A stretch of DNA of 64,000 bases from an uncultured Algibacter sp. (lineage in GTDB: Bacteria; Bacteroidota; Bacteroidia; Flavobacteriales; Flavobacteriaceae): NCBI GenBank assembly GCA_937958265.1, contig CALGNX010000014.1, positions 78,288 to 142,287 of the forward strand, given 5' to 3'. Position 1 is the first letter of the stretch. Each line of letters starts with the position of its first letter. The translations under genes and the position numbers were made by a program. The notes beneath the pieces were generated by a model. The model was not told the origin of the DNA, made no database searches, and saw only the letters and a list, made by a program, of their open reading frames with translations. This document shows positions 27,483-38,300 of the stretch, piece by piece.

Positions 27483-28475
27483 ATGCCAATAGATTTTAAA
27501 ATCAATGTGAATAGCGAAGTACCCAAATACCAACAGTTGGTAAATGCTATTAACAATGAGCTAGCAAATAGTAAGTTGTCTAGTGGCGATGTTTTACCTT
27601 CTGTTAATTCTATATGCAACACCTATCAAATTTCACGGGATACCGTGTTTAAGGCCTACTCGATATTAAAGGAGCAGGGCATTGTGGAGTCTGTACCCAA
27701 TAAAGGCTATTACATCGCTAACGAAACTAAAAAAGTATTACTAGTTTTAGATACGTTTAAGGCTTATAAGGAGGTTGTTTATCATGCCTTTGTAAACAAT
27801 TTGCCCGATAATATTAGTACCGATATACAATTCCATCACTACAATATCGATAATTTTGAATCTATATTAAATACAAGTAAGGGTAAATATTATAAATATG
27901 TGGTTATGACATTAAACCATCCCGATGTACCTAAAGTATTATCGCATATCGATAACGATAAATTACTACTTATCGATTGGGGCATACATTTCAATGCAAA
28001 CAACAATTATGTATTTCAAGATTTTGGTAAGGCCTTTTTCAATGCCCTAAAATTGGCTGTAAACGCTTTTAGAAAATATAAGAAAATAGTGTTTCTTTAC
28101 CCAACGTTCACTTACCACCCTAAAGAAACACTAACCTATTTTGAAAACTATTGTAAGTTATTTAAATTTGAATTTGAAATATTAACAAATCCTCAAACAT
28201 TTAAAATACAGAAAAACACAGCCTATATAAGTACTAGCGACAGGATGCTAGGTAAATTTTTAGAACAATGTAGAGTCAATAATTTTGAGCCAGGTCTAGA
28301 TGTTGGTTTTTTGTCTTATAACGAAACACCAATGAAAAAATTTATTTACAAAGGCATTTCAGTAATATCAACAGATTTTAAAGCATTAGGAACACAGGCA
28401 GCAAAATTTGTTACCCAAGACAAGCCCATGCAATGTTACGTACCAACTAAATTAACCATCAGAGAATCATTATAA
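27483..28475 (+). CDS. GntR-type transcriptional regulator with sugar-binding-like C-terminal domain
   Basis: The 330-residue protein has an N-terminal GntR winged helix (about residues 8-75: VPKYQQLVNAINNEL, SGDVLPSVNSICNTYQISRDTVFKAYSIL, GIVESVPNKGYYI) fused to a ~250-residue domain of the periplasmic-binding/LacI fold type. This architecture is common for sugar regulators of Bacteroidota. The xylulokinase start lies 2 nt after its stop, so it is the first gene of the xylose operon and most likely responds to xylose or a derivative. The ATG at 27483 is chosen because the upstream TTG lies in the promoter. Confidence 0.88.
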   Translation: MPIDFKINVNSEVPKYQQLVNAINNELANSKLSSGDVLPSVNSICNTYQISRDTVFKAYSILKEQGIVESVPNKGYYIANETKKVLLVLDTFKAYKEVVYHAFVNNLPDNISTDIQFHHYNIDNFESILNTSKGKYYKYVVMTLNHPDVPKVLSHIDNDKLLLIDWGIHFNANNNYVFQDFGKAFFNALKLAVNAFRKYKKIVFLYPTFTYHPKETLTYFENYCKLFKFEFEILTNPQTFKIQKNTAYISTSDRMLGKFLEQCRVNNFEPGLDVGFLSYNETPMKKFIYKGISVISTDFKALGTQAAKFVTQDKPMQCYVPTKLTIRESL

Positions 28476-28477
28476 AT

Positions 28478-29962
28478 ATGTATTATTTAGGATTAGATAT
28501 AGGGAGTTCTTCAATAAAAGCAGCCCTAGTAGAAATAGAAACAGGTAAAAGTCTAGGCGTTGTTCAAGAGCCCAAAGAAGAAATGAGTATGTACGCTCAA
28601 AAAAATGGTTGGGCAGAACAAAAACCAAACGATTGGTGGTTGCATATCTGTAATGCCATAAAAGCCTTAAAATCAAAATACAATATTTCAAGAACGCAAA
28701 TTAAGGGCATTGGTATTTCGTACCAAATGCACGGTCTCGTAATTGTCGATAAAAACGGAGAACCACTTCGAAAAAGTATTATTTGGTGCGACAGTAGAGC
28801 CGTAGAAACAGGGCAAAAAGCCTTCCAACAACTTGGCGAAGAGAAATGCGCCTCAGACTTACTAAACTCGCCAGCAAATTTTACAGCCTCCAAATTAAAA
28901 TGGGTAAAAGATAATGAGCCAGATATTTATAAACAGATTTATAAATTTATGCTTCCTGGCGATTATATTGCTTACAAATTTTCAAATAAAATAAACACCA
29001 CTATTTCCGGATTATCCGAGGGCGTTTTCTGGGATTTTAAAAACGATACAGTAGCAAATTTCTTGCTAGAGCACTATGGTATCGAGAACACATTAGTACC
29101 AGATATTGTAGCTACCTTTGGTTTACAATCCGTAGTTGATGCACAAGGCGAATTAGAAAGTGGTCTTGCAGCCGGAACACCCATATATTACAGAGCCGGC
29201 GACCAACCAAACAACGCATTATCCCTAAATGTATTTAACCCTGGCGAAGTAGCAGCCACGGGCGGTACATCTGGCGTGGTATATGCAGTTACAAACAGTT
29301 TATCGGCCAAAGAAAGCTCAAGAGTAAATAATTTTGCACACGTAAATTATCAAAAAGGCGAAGCTCCCAAAATAGGTAAATTATTATGTATAAACGGGGC
29401 TGGCATACAGTACCGTTGGTTATTAAATAATCTAGCAGTAAGCTCTTATGAGGAGATGAATACGCTAGCATCAGAAATTCCAATCGGCTCAGACGGTGTA
29501 TGCGTAATCCCATTTGGAAATGGCGCAGAACGTATGCTAAACAATAAAGAAATAGGCACACGCATTGTAAATATGAACCTAAACAACCACCACAAGGGGC
29601 ACATGTGCAGAGCCGCCCTAGAAGGTATCGCGTTCTCCTTTGTGTATGGTATGGAAATCATGAAGTCCGACGGCATAAAACCTAGTGTTATTCGCGCCGG
29701 AAACGATAATTTATTCCGTTCAGAAATATTTGCAAATACGGTAGCCACTCTAATTGGCGAAGAAATAGAAATATATAACACAACAGGCGCAATAGGTGCT
29801 GCCAGAGCAGCACATCTGCACAAAGGCGATTTTGAAGCTTTTGGAAAAACCATTATGGATAACGACCACGTTATGACGTTTATGCCCTTTAAAGATAAAA
29901 AATCGTATTTAGATGCTTATAATCATTGGAAAAAAGAGCTAGAACTCATATTAAATAAATAA
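28478..29962 (+). CDS. xylB: Xylulokinase (FGGY family)
   Basis: The 494-residue kinase converts D-xylulose to xylulose 5-phosphate with ATP. The N-terminal FGGY domain opens with YLGLDIGSSSIKAALVE and contains QMHGLVIVD and WCDSRAV; the C-terminal domain shows the ATP-site block ATGGTSGVVYAV, GNGAERMLNN and GAIGAARAA. It is coupled to the GntR gene (2-nt gap) and followed, after a 162-nt gap that holds a repeat element, by xylose isomerase. FGGY kinases for other pentoses are possible from sequence alone, but the xylA neighbour makes xylulose the clear choice. Confidence 0.93.
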   Translation: MYYLGLDIGSSSIKAALVEIETGKSLGVVQEPKEEMSMYAQKNGWAEQKPNDWWLHICNAIKALKSKYNISRTQIKGIGISYQMHGLVIVDKNGEPLRKSIIWCDSRAVETGQKAFQQLGEEKCASDLLNSPANFTASKLKWVKDNEPDIYKQIYKFMLPGDYIAYKFSNKINTTISGLSEGVFWDFKNDTVANFLLEHYGIENTLVPDIVATFGLQSVVDAQGELESGLAAGTPIYYRAGDQPNNALSLNVFNPGEVAATGGTSGVVYAVTNSLSAKESSRVNNFAHVNYQKGEAPKIGKLLCINGAGIQYRWLLNNLAVSSYEEMNTLASEIPIGSDGVCVIPFGNGAERMLNNKEIGTRIVNMNLNNHHKGHMCRAALEGIAFSFVYGMEIMKSDGIKPSVIRAGNDNLFRSEIFANTVATLIGEEIEIYNTTGAIGAARAAHLHKGDFEAFGKTIMDNDHVMTFMPFKDKKSYLDAYNHWKKELELILNK

Positions 29963-29966
29963 ATTT

Positions 29967-30069
29967 GGGCGTTACCTGAAAAAGGTCGGGCTTTCGGCAG
30001 TCGCTTTTTTGTGTTGCATAAGTGCAACAACACAAAAAGAGCTCCAACAAATGCTTCAATCCCTAACGC
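29967..30069 (+). repeat. Dispersed repeat, copy A (103 bp)
   Basis: The copy begins GGGCGTTACC, continues with GGTCGGGCTTTC and ends CAATCCCTAACGC, the conserved ends shared with the copies at 49040, 56770 and 57682. Its centre forms a hairpin (30005-30016 with 30028-30038, and a tighter GTTGCA/TGCAAC pairing). It starts 4 nt after the xylB stop and lies inside the xylB-xylA gap. Confidence 0.8.
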
Positions 30070-30124
30070 ATAGTACAATGTAACAACAAACAAAATAAAA
30101 AATAAATAAAAACATATTTTCATT

Positions 30125-31441
30125 ATGGCAAGTCACGAATATTTTAAAGGTATTAATAAAATTAAATTTGAAGGTAAGGAATCAGATAATCCATTAGCTT
30201 TTAAATACTATAACCCAACTCAAGTTGTAGCAGGCAAAACAATGAGCGAGTGGTTCAAGTTCTCAATCGCTTACTGGCATACATTCTGTGGGCAAGGTTC
30301 AGATCCATTTGGCCCAGGAACTCAAAAATTTGCTTGGGATCAAGCCGCAGATCCTATTCAAGCCGCAAAAGACAAAGCAGATGCAGCTTTCGAATTTATA
30401 GGTAAAATGGGTTTTGATTATTACTGTTTTCACGATTTCGATTTAATTCAAGAAGGCGCAACCTTTGCCGAATCAGAACACCGCCTAGAAACTATTACCG
30501 ATTACTTAAAAGGAAAACAAGCAGAAAGTGGCGTAAAGTTACTTTGGGGAACAGCAAACTGTTTTTCAAACCCACGTTACATGAACGGTGCTTCTACAAA
30601 CCCAGATTTTGATGTGGTAGCAAGAGCAGGTGGGCAAATAAAACTAGCTTTAGATGCTACTATTAAATTAGGTGGCGAAAACTACGTATTCTGGGGAGGC
30701 CGTGAAGGTTACATGACGTTACTAAATACCGATATGGGGCGAGAGTTAGACCATATGGGACAGTTTCTAGGAATGGCCAGAGACTACGCCAGAGCACAAG
30801 GTTTTAAAGGTAATTTCTTTATCGAGCCAAAACCAATGGAACCATCAAAACACCAATACGATTTTGATACAGCAACAGCCGTAGGATTTCTAAAAGAATA
30901 TGGCTTGGATAAAGATTTTAAAATAAACATAGAAGTAAATCATGCAACATTGGCACAGCATACATTTCAACACGAAATTGAAACAGCCGCTAAAGCAGGT
31001 ATGTTAGGAAGTTTAGATGCCAACCGTGGCGATTATCAAAACGGATGGGATACAGATCAATTCCCTAATAACATCCAAGAAACAACAGAGGCCATGCTTG
31101 TATTTTTAAAAGCTGGAGGTTTACAAGGTGGAGGTGTTAATTTTGATGCTAAAATAAGAAGAAACTCAACCGATATGGACGATGTATTCCATGCACATAT
31201 TGGAGGCGCAGATACCTTTGCAAGAGCCTTATTAATTGCCGATAAAATAATAACATCCTCACCATACGAAAAGCTACGTAAAGACCGTTACAGCTCATTC
31301 GATTCTGGAAAAGGAAAAGATTTTGAAAATGGTAAATTAAGTTTGCAAGACCTATATAAGTTGGCACAAGAAAATGGCGAGTTACAACTTAAAAGTGGTA
31401 AACAAGAATTGTTCGAGAACATAATTAATCAATACATATAA
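30125..31441 (+). CDS. xylA: Xylose isomerase
   Basis: The 438-residue enzyme isomerises D-xylose to D-xylulose in the cytoplasm. Landmarks are the catalytic His103 and Asp106 in [25 protein letters not shown], the metal-site blocks [16 protein letters not shown] and [20 protein letters not shown] and [11 protein letters not shown]. Length and sequence match the tetrameric class II isomerases of Bacteroidota. A hairpin terminator follows at 31449-31483, so the sugar symporter downstream is probably a separate transcript or depends on read-through. Confidence 0.97.
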   Translation: MASHEYFKGINKIKFEGKESDNPLAFKYYNPTQVVAGKTMSEWFKFSIAYWHTFCGQGSDPFGPGTQKFAWDQAADPIQAAKDKADAAFEFIGKMGFDYYCFHDFDLIQEGATFAESEHRLETITDYLKGKQAESGVKLLWGTANCFSNPRYMNGASTNPDFDVVARAGGQIKLALDATIKLGGENYVFWGGREGYMTLLNTDMGRELDHMGQFLGMARDYARAQGFKGNFFIEPKPMEPSKHQYDFDTATAVGFLKEYGLDKDFKINIEVNHATLAQHTFQHEIETAAKAGMLGSLDANRGDYQNGWDTDQFPNNIQETTEAMLVFLKAGGLQGGGVNFDAKIRRNSTDMDDVFHAHIGGADTFARALLIADKIITSSPYEKLRKDRYSSFDSGKGKDFENGKLSLQDLYKLAQENGELQLKSGKQELFENIINQYI

Positions 31442-31448
31442 TAGCTTA

Positions 31449-31483
31449 AAATCCCTTAGATTTGTAAAGATCTAAGGGGTTTA
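31449..31483 (+). terminator. Terminator-like hairpin after xylA
   Basis: A 13-bp stem (31449-31461 with 31470-31482, one G-T pair) with an eight-base loop runs into TTTAATTT. The T tail is short, so termination may be partial. Confidence 0.68.
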
Positions 31484-31668
31484 ATTTAACGCACCTTAAC
31501 TTTTATTTCAGCCTTAAAAGCCTGTTTTTTTATTATAATCTTAGTCCTGTTATGCTTAAAAATAATAGACTTCATTACATAACAAAAGCAAATTTTTCTG
31601 CTTAATTATAAAACAAAGGACACGTTATATTTTAAAAAAAAAATTATAAACGCACTCAATAAAAAAAT

Positions 31669-33087
31669 ATGGCAACAGCTAAAAATTCAGGATATTTATT
31701 AAAACTCACCTTAGTAGCCACTTTGGGAGGCTTGTTATTTGGATACGACACCGGTGTAATTTCAGGAACCGTAGGTTCTTTAGAAAGCTTTTTTGTTACT
31801 CCAAAAGGACTATCAGAGGCTGCCGCTAGTGCCTTTAAAGGATTTTTAGTGGCAAGTGCCTTAATTGGTTGTATAATAGGTGGTACTTTTGGTGGCTTGG
31901 TTAGTAAGAAATTGGGCAGAAAAAATGGCTTAATTCTAGCAGCCGTATTATTTCTTATTTCAGCTTTAGGTTCTGCTATGCCAGAAATGTTTTTAGCACC
32001 AATAGGTCAACTAGATCATACGTTTTCTACAATTTTTATTTGTTATAGAATTATTGGAGGTATTGGAGTAGGTTTAGCATCTATGTTATCGCCACTTTAC
32101 ATTGCGGAGATTGCACCTGCCGATAGTCGAGGTAAACTCGTTTCTTTTAATCAGCTAGCCATAGTAGGTGGTTTTATGGTAGTTTATTTTGTAAATTATT
32201 TTATTTCTAAAGGTGGCGGATCCGATGAGTGGTTAAATACCGTTGGTTGGAGATGGATGTTTGCGTCAGAAGTTATTCCTGCAGGCCTATTTTTAGGTTT
32301 ATTATTTACGGTACCAGATACACCACGCTCTTTAATGTTAAAAAATAAACCTGAAGAAGCCCTAGATGTACTTATAAAAGTTAATGGAGAAGAAGAAGGG
32401 CATAAAATTTTATCTGAAATAAAAGGAACTGTAGTGCAAACTTCAGGGAGCCTATTAACTTATGGTTGGGGTATTTTAGTTATTGGGGTTTTGTTATCAA
32501 TTTTTCAGCAATTTGTAGGTATAAATGTTGTGTTATATTATGCGCCAGAAATATTTAAATCCATAGATCCAGATACCGATGGGGCTTTATTATTAACTAT
32601 AATCGTAGGTATTGTAAACTTCTTGTTTACTATAATTGCCGTTAAAACGGTAGATAAAAAAGGAAGAAAACCACTTATGCTTATTGGCGCGTTGGGTATG
32701 GCTGTAGCCATGTTAAGTTTAGGTTTTGTATTCTTTTCTGGAGCAACAGGTTACTTGGCTTTGGCATGTATGATGTTGTATGTGGCTAGTTTTGCATTAA
32801 GTTGGGGCCCTGTAGTTTGGGTCTTACTTTCAGAAATTTTTCCTAATCAAATTAGAGGAAAAGCAATGGCGGTAGCAGTAGCAGCACAATGGATCTCAAA
32901 TTATTTAGTATCCTTAACATTCCCAATGATGAATGATAGCTCTGAATTAACAGCATTATTTAATCACGGGTTCGCATATTGGGTTTACGGTGTTATGTCC
33001 TTATTAGCTATGTGGTTTGTTTGGAAATACGTTCCGGAAACCAAAGGAAAAACATTAGAAGAAATGGAAGAACTTTGGAAGAAGTAA
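31669..33087 (+). CDS. xylE: MFS sugar:H+ symporter, probably xylose transporter
   Basis: The 472-residue inner-membrane protein has 12 predicted transmembrane segments and the sugar-porter motifs GGLLFGYDTGVISG in TM1, KKLGRKNG in the 2-3 loop, a VPDTPRSL version of the PESPR motif, GRKPLMLIG, and the C-terminal PETKGKTLEEMEELW. Its place between xylA and transaldolase makes D-xylose the likely substrate, but glucose or other hexoses cannot be excluded for this family. The transaldolase gene follows after 60 nt. Confidence 0.85.
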   Translation: MATAKNSGYLLKLTLVATLGGLLFGYDTGVISGTVGSLESFFVTPKGLSEAAASAFKGFLVASALIGCIIGGTFGGLVSKKLGRKNGLILAAVLFLISALGSAMPEMFLAPIGQLDHTFSTIFICYRIIGGIGVGLASMLSPLYIAEIAPADSRGKLVSFNQLAIVGGFMVVYFVNYFISKGGGSDEWLNTVGWRWMFASEVIPAGLFLGLLFTVPDTPRSLMLKNKPEEALDVLIKVNGEEEGHKILSEIKGTVVQTSGSLLTYGWGILVIGVLLSIFQQFVGINVVLYYAPEIFKSIDPDTDGALLLTIIVGIVNFLFTIIAVKTVDKKGRKPLMLIGALGMAVAMLSLGFVFFSGATGYLALACMMLYVASFALSWGPVVWVLLSEIFPNQIRGKAMAVAVAAQWISNYLVSLTFPMMNDSSELTALFNHGFAYWVYGVMSLLAMWFVWKYVPETKGKTLEEMEELWKK

Positions 33088-33147
33088 AAATTAAATAAAG
33101 TCAGTAAAAAAAAAGTAAATATTAAAAAACAGTAAAAAATAAAACAA

Positions 33148-33801
33148 ATGAAATTTTTTATAGATACAGCAAACCTAGATCAAATTAAAGAAGCACAAGA
33201 CTTAGGTGTTTTAGATGGCGTAACTACAAATCCATCTTTAATGGCAAAAGAAGGGATTACAGGTGCCGATAATATTTTACAACACTACCGCGATATTTGC
33301 GAGGCTGTTGAAGGCGATGTTTCTGCTGAGGTTATTGCAACAGATTATGAAGGTATGGTAAAGCAAGGTGAAGAATTAGCAGCTTTAAACCCACAAATTG
33401 TAGTGAAATTGCCAATGATAGCTGCAGGAATAAAAGCTTGTAAATATTTTTCTGATAAAGGCATTAAAACTAACGTAACCCTAGTTTTTTCAGTAGGACA
33501 AGCATTATTGGCAGCCAAAGCTGGTGCTACTTATGTGTCTCCTTTTTTAGGGCGCTTAGATGATATCTCTACAGATGGTTTAAATTTAATTAAAGAAATT
33601 AGACAAGTGTACGATAATTATAATTTCAAGACTCAAATACTATCTGCCTCTGTTAGAAATACAATGCACGTAATTAACTGTGCAAAAATTGGTTCTGATG
33701 TTATGACAGGGCCTTTATCATCAATCACAGGACTATTAAAGCATCCACTTACCGATAGTGGACTTGCTAAGTTTTTAGAGGATTATAAGAAAGGAAATTA
33801 G
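33148..33801 (+). CDS. tal: Transaldolase / fructose-6-phosphate aldolase family
   Basis: The 217-residue protein belongs to the short TalC/FSA type of transaldolase. It opens with MKFFIDTANLDQI, has GVTTNPSLM, the Schiff-base Lys87 in IVVKLPM, and TLVFSVGQALLAAKAGATYVSPFLGRLDD. It shuttles dihydroxyacetone units in the non-oxidative pentose phosphate pathway and would process xylulose 5-phosphate produced by XylA and XylB. A terminator follows at 33881. Transaldolase versus aldolase activity cannot be decided by sequence alone. Confidence 0.9.
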   Translation: MKFFIDTANLDQIKEAQDLGVLDGVTTNPSLMAKEGITGADNILQHYRDICEAVEGDVSAEVIATDYEGMVKQGEELAALNPQIVVKLPMIAAGIKACKYFSDKGIKTNVTLVFSVGQALLAAKAGATYVSPFLGRLDDISTDGLNLIKEIRQVYDNYNFKTQILSASVRNTMHVINCAKIGSDVMTGPLSSITGLLKHPLTDSGLAKFLEDYKKGN

Positions 33802-33880
33802 TAACTTAAAACGCGTTTTGTTTTTATATAGCAGATTAGTTTTTTTATCATATTAAGCTAAAGTTTTTATTAAAAATCAA

Positions 33881-33911
33881 AAAAGAGCTACTATCCGGTA
33901 GCTCTTTTTTT
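33881..33911 (+). terminator. Intrinsic terminator after tal
   Basis: An 11-bp stem (33881-33891 with 33898-33908) around the loop TATCCG is followed by seven or more T. It ends the xylose gene block. Confidence 0.85.
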
Positions 33912-34083
33912 GTTTAATGAGTTATCTTAAAATAGAGTTGCGTATTTTTACAATTATTAAGTAGTTTATTAAAAATAGAGAATGCTACAATTTTTATTAA
34001 TTAATAGCAAAAGATATAGCTTTTGTATATCGCACGATAAGTAACTGTTAATAAATTAACTGTAAGTATTCAAACTAAAATTC

Positions 34084-34091
34084 TACTTTTG
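34084..34091 (+). promoter_or_regulatory. -7 promoter element of trxB
   Basis: TACTTTTG matches TAnnTTTG and ends 24 nt before the trxB ATG. Confidence 0.6.
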
Positions 34092-34115
34092 TTATATTAA
34101 AATTTAATACTAATT

Positions 34116-35099
34116 ATGTCTGATACAATAGAAAAAGTTAAATGTTTAATAATAGGTTCTGGGCCAGCAGGTTATACTGCAGCTATTTATGCGGCAAGAG
34201 CAAATATGAAACCCGTATTATACCAAGGCACGCAGCCAGGAGGGCAATTAACAACTACTAACGAGGTTGAGAATTTTCCAGGATACCCAGATGGCGTTAC
34301 CGGACCAGAAATGATGTTGCAATTACAAGCACAAGCGAAACGTTTTGAAACCGATGTGCGTGATGGTTGGATAACTAAAGTCGATTTTTCTGGAGATGTG
34401 CATAAAGTTTGGGTTCACGATGAAAAAGAAATTCATGCAGATACCATTATAATTTCTACAGGGGCTTCAGCTAAATATTTAGGTTTGGAGTCTGAGCAGA
34501 AATATTTGAAACTAGGAGGCGGTGTTTCTGCATGTGCCGTTTGCGATGGTTTCTTTTATAGAAATCAGGAAGTGGTTATTGTAGGTGCCGGAGATTCTGC
34601 TTGCGAAGAAGCACATTACCTATCAAAACTTTGTAAAAAAGTAACGATGCTTGTGCGTAGGGATGAGTTTAGAGCTTCTAAAATTATGGCAACACGTGTT
34701 ATGAACACTGAAAATATTGAAATATTGTTTAACACGGAAACCGAAGAGGTTTTAGGCGACGGGCAAGTAGTAACAGGCGTACGTGTAAATAATAATCAAA
34801 CTAATAAAAAACATGATATTGAAGCCACTGGTTTTTTCGTGGCTATTGGGCATAAACCTAACACAGATATATTTAAAGGTTTTTTAGATTTGGATGAAAC
34901 AGGATATATTATAAACGCTAAGCCAGGAACCTCAAAAACAAATATAGATGGTGTTTTTGTGTCTGGAGATGCCGCAGACCATGTATATAGGCAAGCTATT
35001 ACAGCTGCAGGTACAGGATGTATGGCAGCCTTGGATGCAGAACGTTATTTAGCAGCCAAAGATGCTGCTTTTGAAGTTTCAACACCTACTTATAACTAA
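34116..35099 (+). CDS. trxB: Thioredoxin reductase
   Basis: The 327-residue flavoenzyme reduces thioredoxin with NADPH. It has the FAD-binding GSGPAGYTAAIYAAR (15-29), the PGGQLTTT block, the redox pair CAVC (Cys140, Cys143), the NADPH-binding GAGDSACEEA, and the C-terminal FVSGDAAD(H) FAD block. It has its own promoter and terminator and stands as a housekeeping gene between the xylose block and the second PUL. Confidence 0.96.
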   Translation: MSDTIEKVKCLIIGSGPAGYTAAIYAARANMKPVLYQGTQPGGQLTTTNEVENFPGYPDGVTGPEMMLQLQAQAKRFETDVRDGWITKVDFSGDVHKVWVHDEKEIHADTIIISTGASAKYLGLESEQKYLKLGGGVSACAVCDGFFYRNQEVVIVGAGDSACEEAHYLSKLCKKVTMLVRRDEFRASKIMATRVMNTENIEILFNTETEEVLGDGQVVTGVRVNNNQTNKKHDIEATGFFVAIGHKPNTDIFKGFLDLDETGYIINAKPGTSKTNIDGVFVSGDAADHVYRQAITAAGTGCMAALDAERYLAAKDAAFEVSTPTYN

Positions 35100-35123
35100 A
35101 GTTTAAAAATTATATATTTTTTA

Positions 35124-35160
35124 AAAAAAGGCTAAAGAATTTTCTTTAGTCTTTTTTTTT
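35124..35160 (+). terminator. Intrinsic terminator after trxB
   Basis: An A-rich stem with the core GGCTAAAG and CTTTAGTC pairs around a four-base loop and runs into nine or more T. Confidence 0.8.
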
Positions 35161-35378
35161 AGCGTAAATTTCAACCACTTAAACGGTATTTTAATTAATT
35201 ATTTATTTAAATTTAATGTGAGACAAAAGCTAAAATATAATCTACATTCACTGCATACTATAAAAGTAAAGCATGCTATCTTCATCATGAATAACTTTTT
35301 TATAGGCTAATACCATTATTTATATATAATGCTTATTTGGAGTGTTAACTAGTTTTAAAATTTTATTTATCCCTTTTA

Positions 35379-38300
35379 ATGCTTAAGTTCTATTTATTTT
35401 TATTTGCTTTTTGTGTAAATTTTAATTGTTTTAGTCAAACTCGTAATTACAGTTTTTCTCATTTATCTACAAATAATGGGCTCTCCCAAAGTTCTGTAAT
35501 AGCTATCCATCAAGATAAATTAGGCCAATTATGGTTAGGCACTAGAGATGGTTTAAATAAATATGATGGCAATGAATTTACAATCTATAGAACAGAAGCC
35601 GGCAACCCAAAATCGTTAAGCAATAATGATATTTTATCTATTAATGAAGATGATAATGGTTTTTTATGGATAGGTACTTATAATGGTTTAAATAAATATA
35701 ATCCGAAAACGGATACATTTACAAGGTATTTTCATAATCAAGAAAGATCATCTATTTGCAATAACACTATTTGGACTATAGAAGTACTTGCTAATGGAGA
35801 CTTATGGGTGGGTACTTCAGAAGGTTTGTCTATTTATAATAACAAAACAGATGGCTTTAATAATTATTTAACCACTTCCCAAAAGCCAAAAGAGAAAAAG
35901 ATTTTATCTGTTTTAGAAACAAAAGACGGTGCAATTTTTGTTGGTACGGGAGCCGGTATTTTAAAATCAACATTACAAGGTAGGTTTCCTAAATTTCAAC
36001 TTTTGTCTGATACTAAAAAGTATTTTGTTCAAGATTTAATTGAGGGATACAACAATAATTTACTAGTAGCCTCAAAAAGCGAAAGTATCCTAGATTATAA
36101 TTTAAAATCCAATACAATATCGAGATACCTCAAAGCAAACATTCAAGATGAAAATAGCAAAAACGTACGACAACTTCTTTTTGATGATTTGGGTTTTCTT
36201 TGGGCAGGCACCTATAAGGGCTTACAGATTGTGGACAAAGGAAAACAGCTGGTAACCCTTTACTCAGATATTGATAACAAAAATGGATTAAGTAAAAACT
36301 CAATAAAATATCTTTATAAAGATAAAAAAGGCTCTATTTGGGTAGGTACCTATTACGGTGGTGTGCATATTTGGGATGAAACAAACTCTAATTTCACCAA
36401 TATAATGCAAAACAAAAACAGAAAGGGACTTAACTATTCTGTTGTTAGTTCCATAGAAAAATATAAAGATGAGCTGTTTTTTGGTACAGAAGGAGGTGGT
36501 ATTAATATTTGGAATAAAAAGATTAATGCATTTCGATACATTACAGAACAAAATTCTAGTTTATCCGATGATAATATTAAAGTTGTTAAGGTTATAGATA
36601 AAGAACTTTGGATAGGTACTTTTAAAAGTGGTTTAAATATTTATAATTTAGAAACAAAACAACTTAAAGCAAAACAATTTCCAGAGGCGCTTGAAGCGTA
36701 TATTAAAAGCACTGGTATATACGCTATAAAGCAGGGTTTATCAGGTAATATATGGATAGGTAGTTTCGGGAAAGGTTTGTTTGTTCTAAATTTAAAATCC
36801 AAAGACTTTAAAAGGTATTTTAGTGAGGGAGCTACAAAGGAAAGTTTATCTAGTAATTTGGTTAGAAATATCTGTATAGACTCAAAAAAACGTGTTTGGG
36901 TTGGTACCCAAAAAGGTTTAAATAGAATTAATACTAACGGTACCGTTAGTACTTTTTTTTACGATAAAAACATACAATATGGTGAAGATATTTTAAATGT
37001 TTACGAAGACACGCAAAACCGTATATGGGTAGGAACAAAATCTAAAGGCCTTTTTCTTTTCGACGGTGCACGCTTTAATCATGTAGATTTATTGTTAAGC
37101 AATATAAAAATAAGTGCTATACATAGTATTTTGGAAGACGATAAGGCATATTTGTGGATTAGTACAAATCAAGGTTTAATTCGATATAATCATGCGCATA
37201 AAAAAAGTCAATTATACAATCAAATAGATGGATTAATAAGTAAAGAATTTAATGATAATGCAAGTTTTAAATCAGATAAAAATCTTTATTACTTCGGAAG
37301 CCCAAATGGTGTTACTTTTTTTAATCCTAATGCATTAGTAACAAACAACTATACCCCGCAGGTTATTCTAACCAATTTCACAATAAAGGGAGCTAAGGCT
37401 TCTAATAATAATTTTGAAAACGTACTTGAGCATGCGTTACCTTTTACAGAATCTATTAATTTATCACATACTCAAGGTAATTTTAGTATTACATATGCTA
37501 TACCTAATTTTATAAATTCTAGTAATAATAAATATAGGTATAGACTTAAAGGCCTAGAGCACAATTGGAATTTAACTAGTAATAATGTAGTATCGTACAC
37601 TATCCAAAAACCAGGAAAGTATATTTTTGAGGTTCAAGGTGCCAATAACGACAATGTTTGGAATACCCAAATAACCACTCTAAATATTCATGTGTTGCCT
37701 GCGCCATGGAGAACCTGGTGGGCTTTTAGTATATATGGACTATTAATTTTGGCATCTATTTACAGCCTTATTTATATTTTAAAATCTAGGACAAAGCTTA
37801 AGCATGATCTAGAGTTAGAACACTTAGAAACAGAAAGATCAAAGAAAATAAATAAAAACAAGTTAGAGTTTTTTACAAATATTTCACACGAATTTAGAAC
37901 ACCGTTAACCCTAATTTTGGGGCCACTTAATCAAATAATTCAAAATTATCAAGGTAACCGTAAGACCTATAAAAAATTATTAGTTATTGAAAATAATGCG
38001 AATCATTTATTGCAATTAATTAACAGGTTAATGGATTTTCGAAAATTTGAAGGCAGCTTTTACAAGCTAGAAACCGCTGAAGGTAATATTGTTAAATTTT
38101 TAAAGGAAATTTTTCTTTCATTTACAGAATACGCAAAAAATGGAGACTATACATTTGAGTTTATTACCGATGAAAAGGAAATTATGGTTTATTACGATCG
38201 TAATAAATTAGAGCGCGTATTTTACAATCTAATATCTAACGCCTTTCGTTACACACCTAAAAAAGGGCATATAATTTTAAGAATTTATAGAACATCCGAT

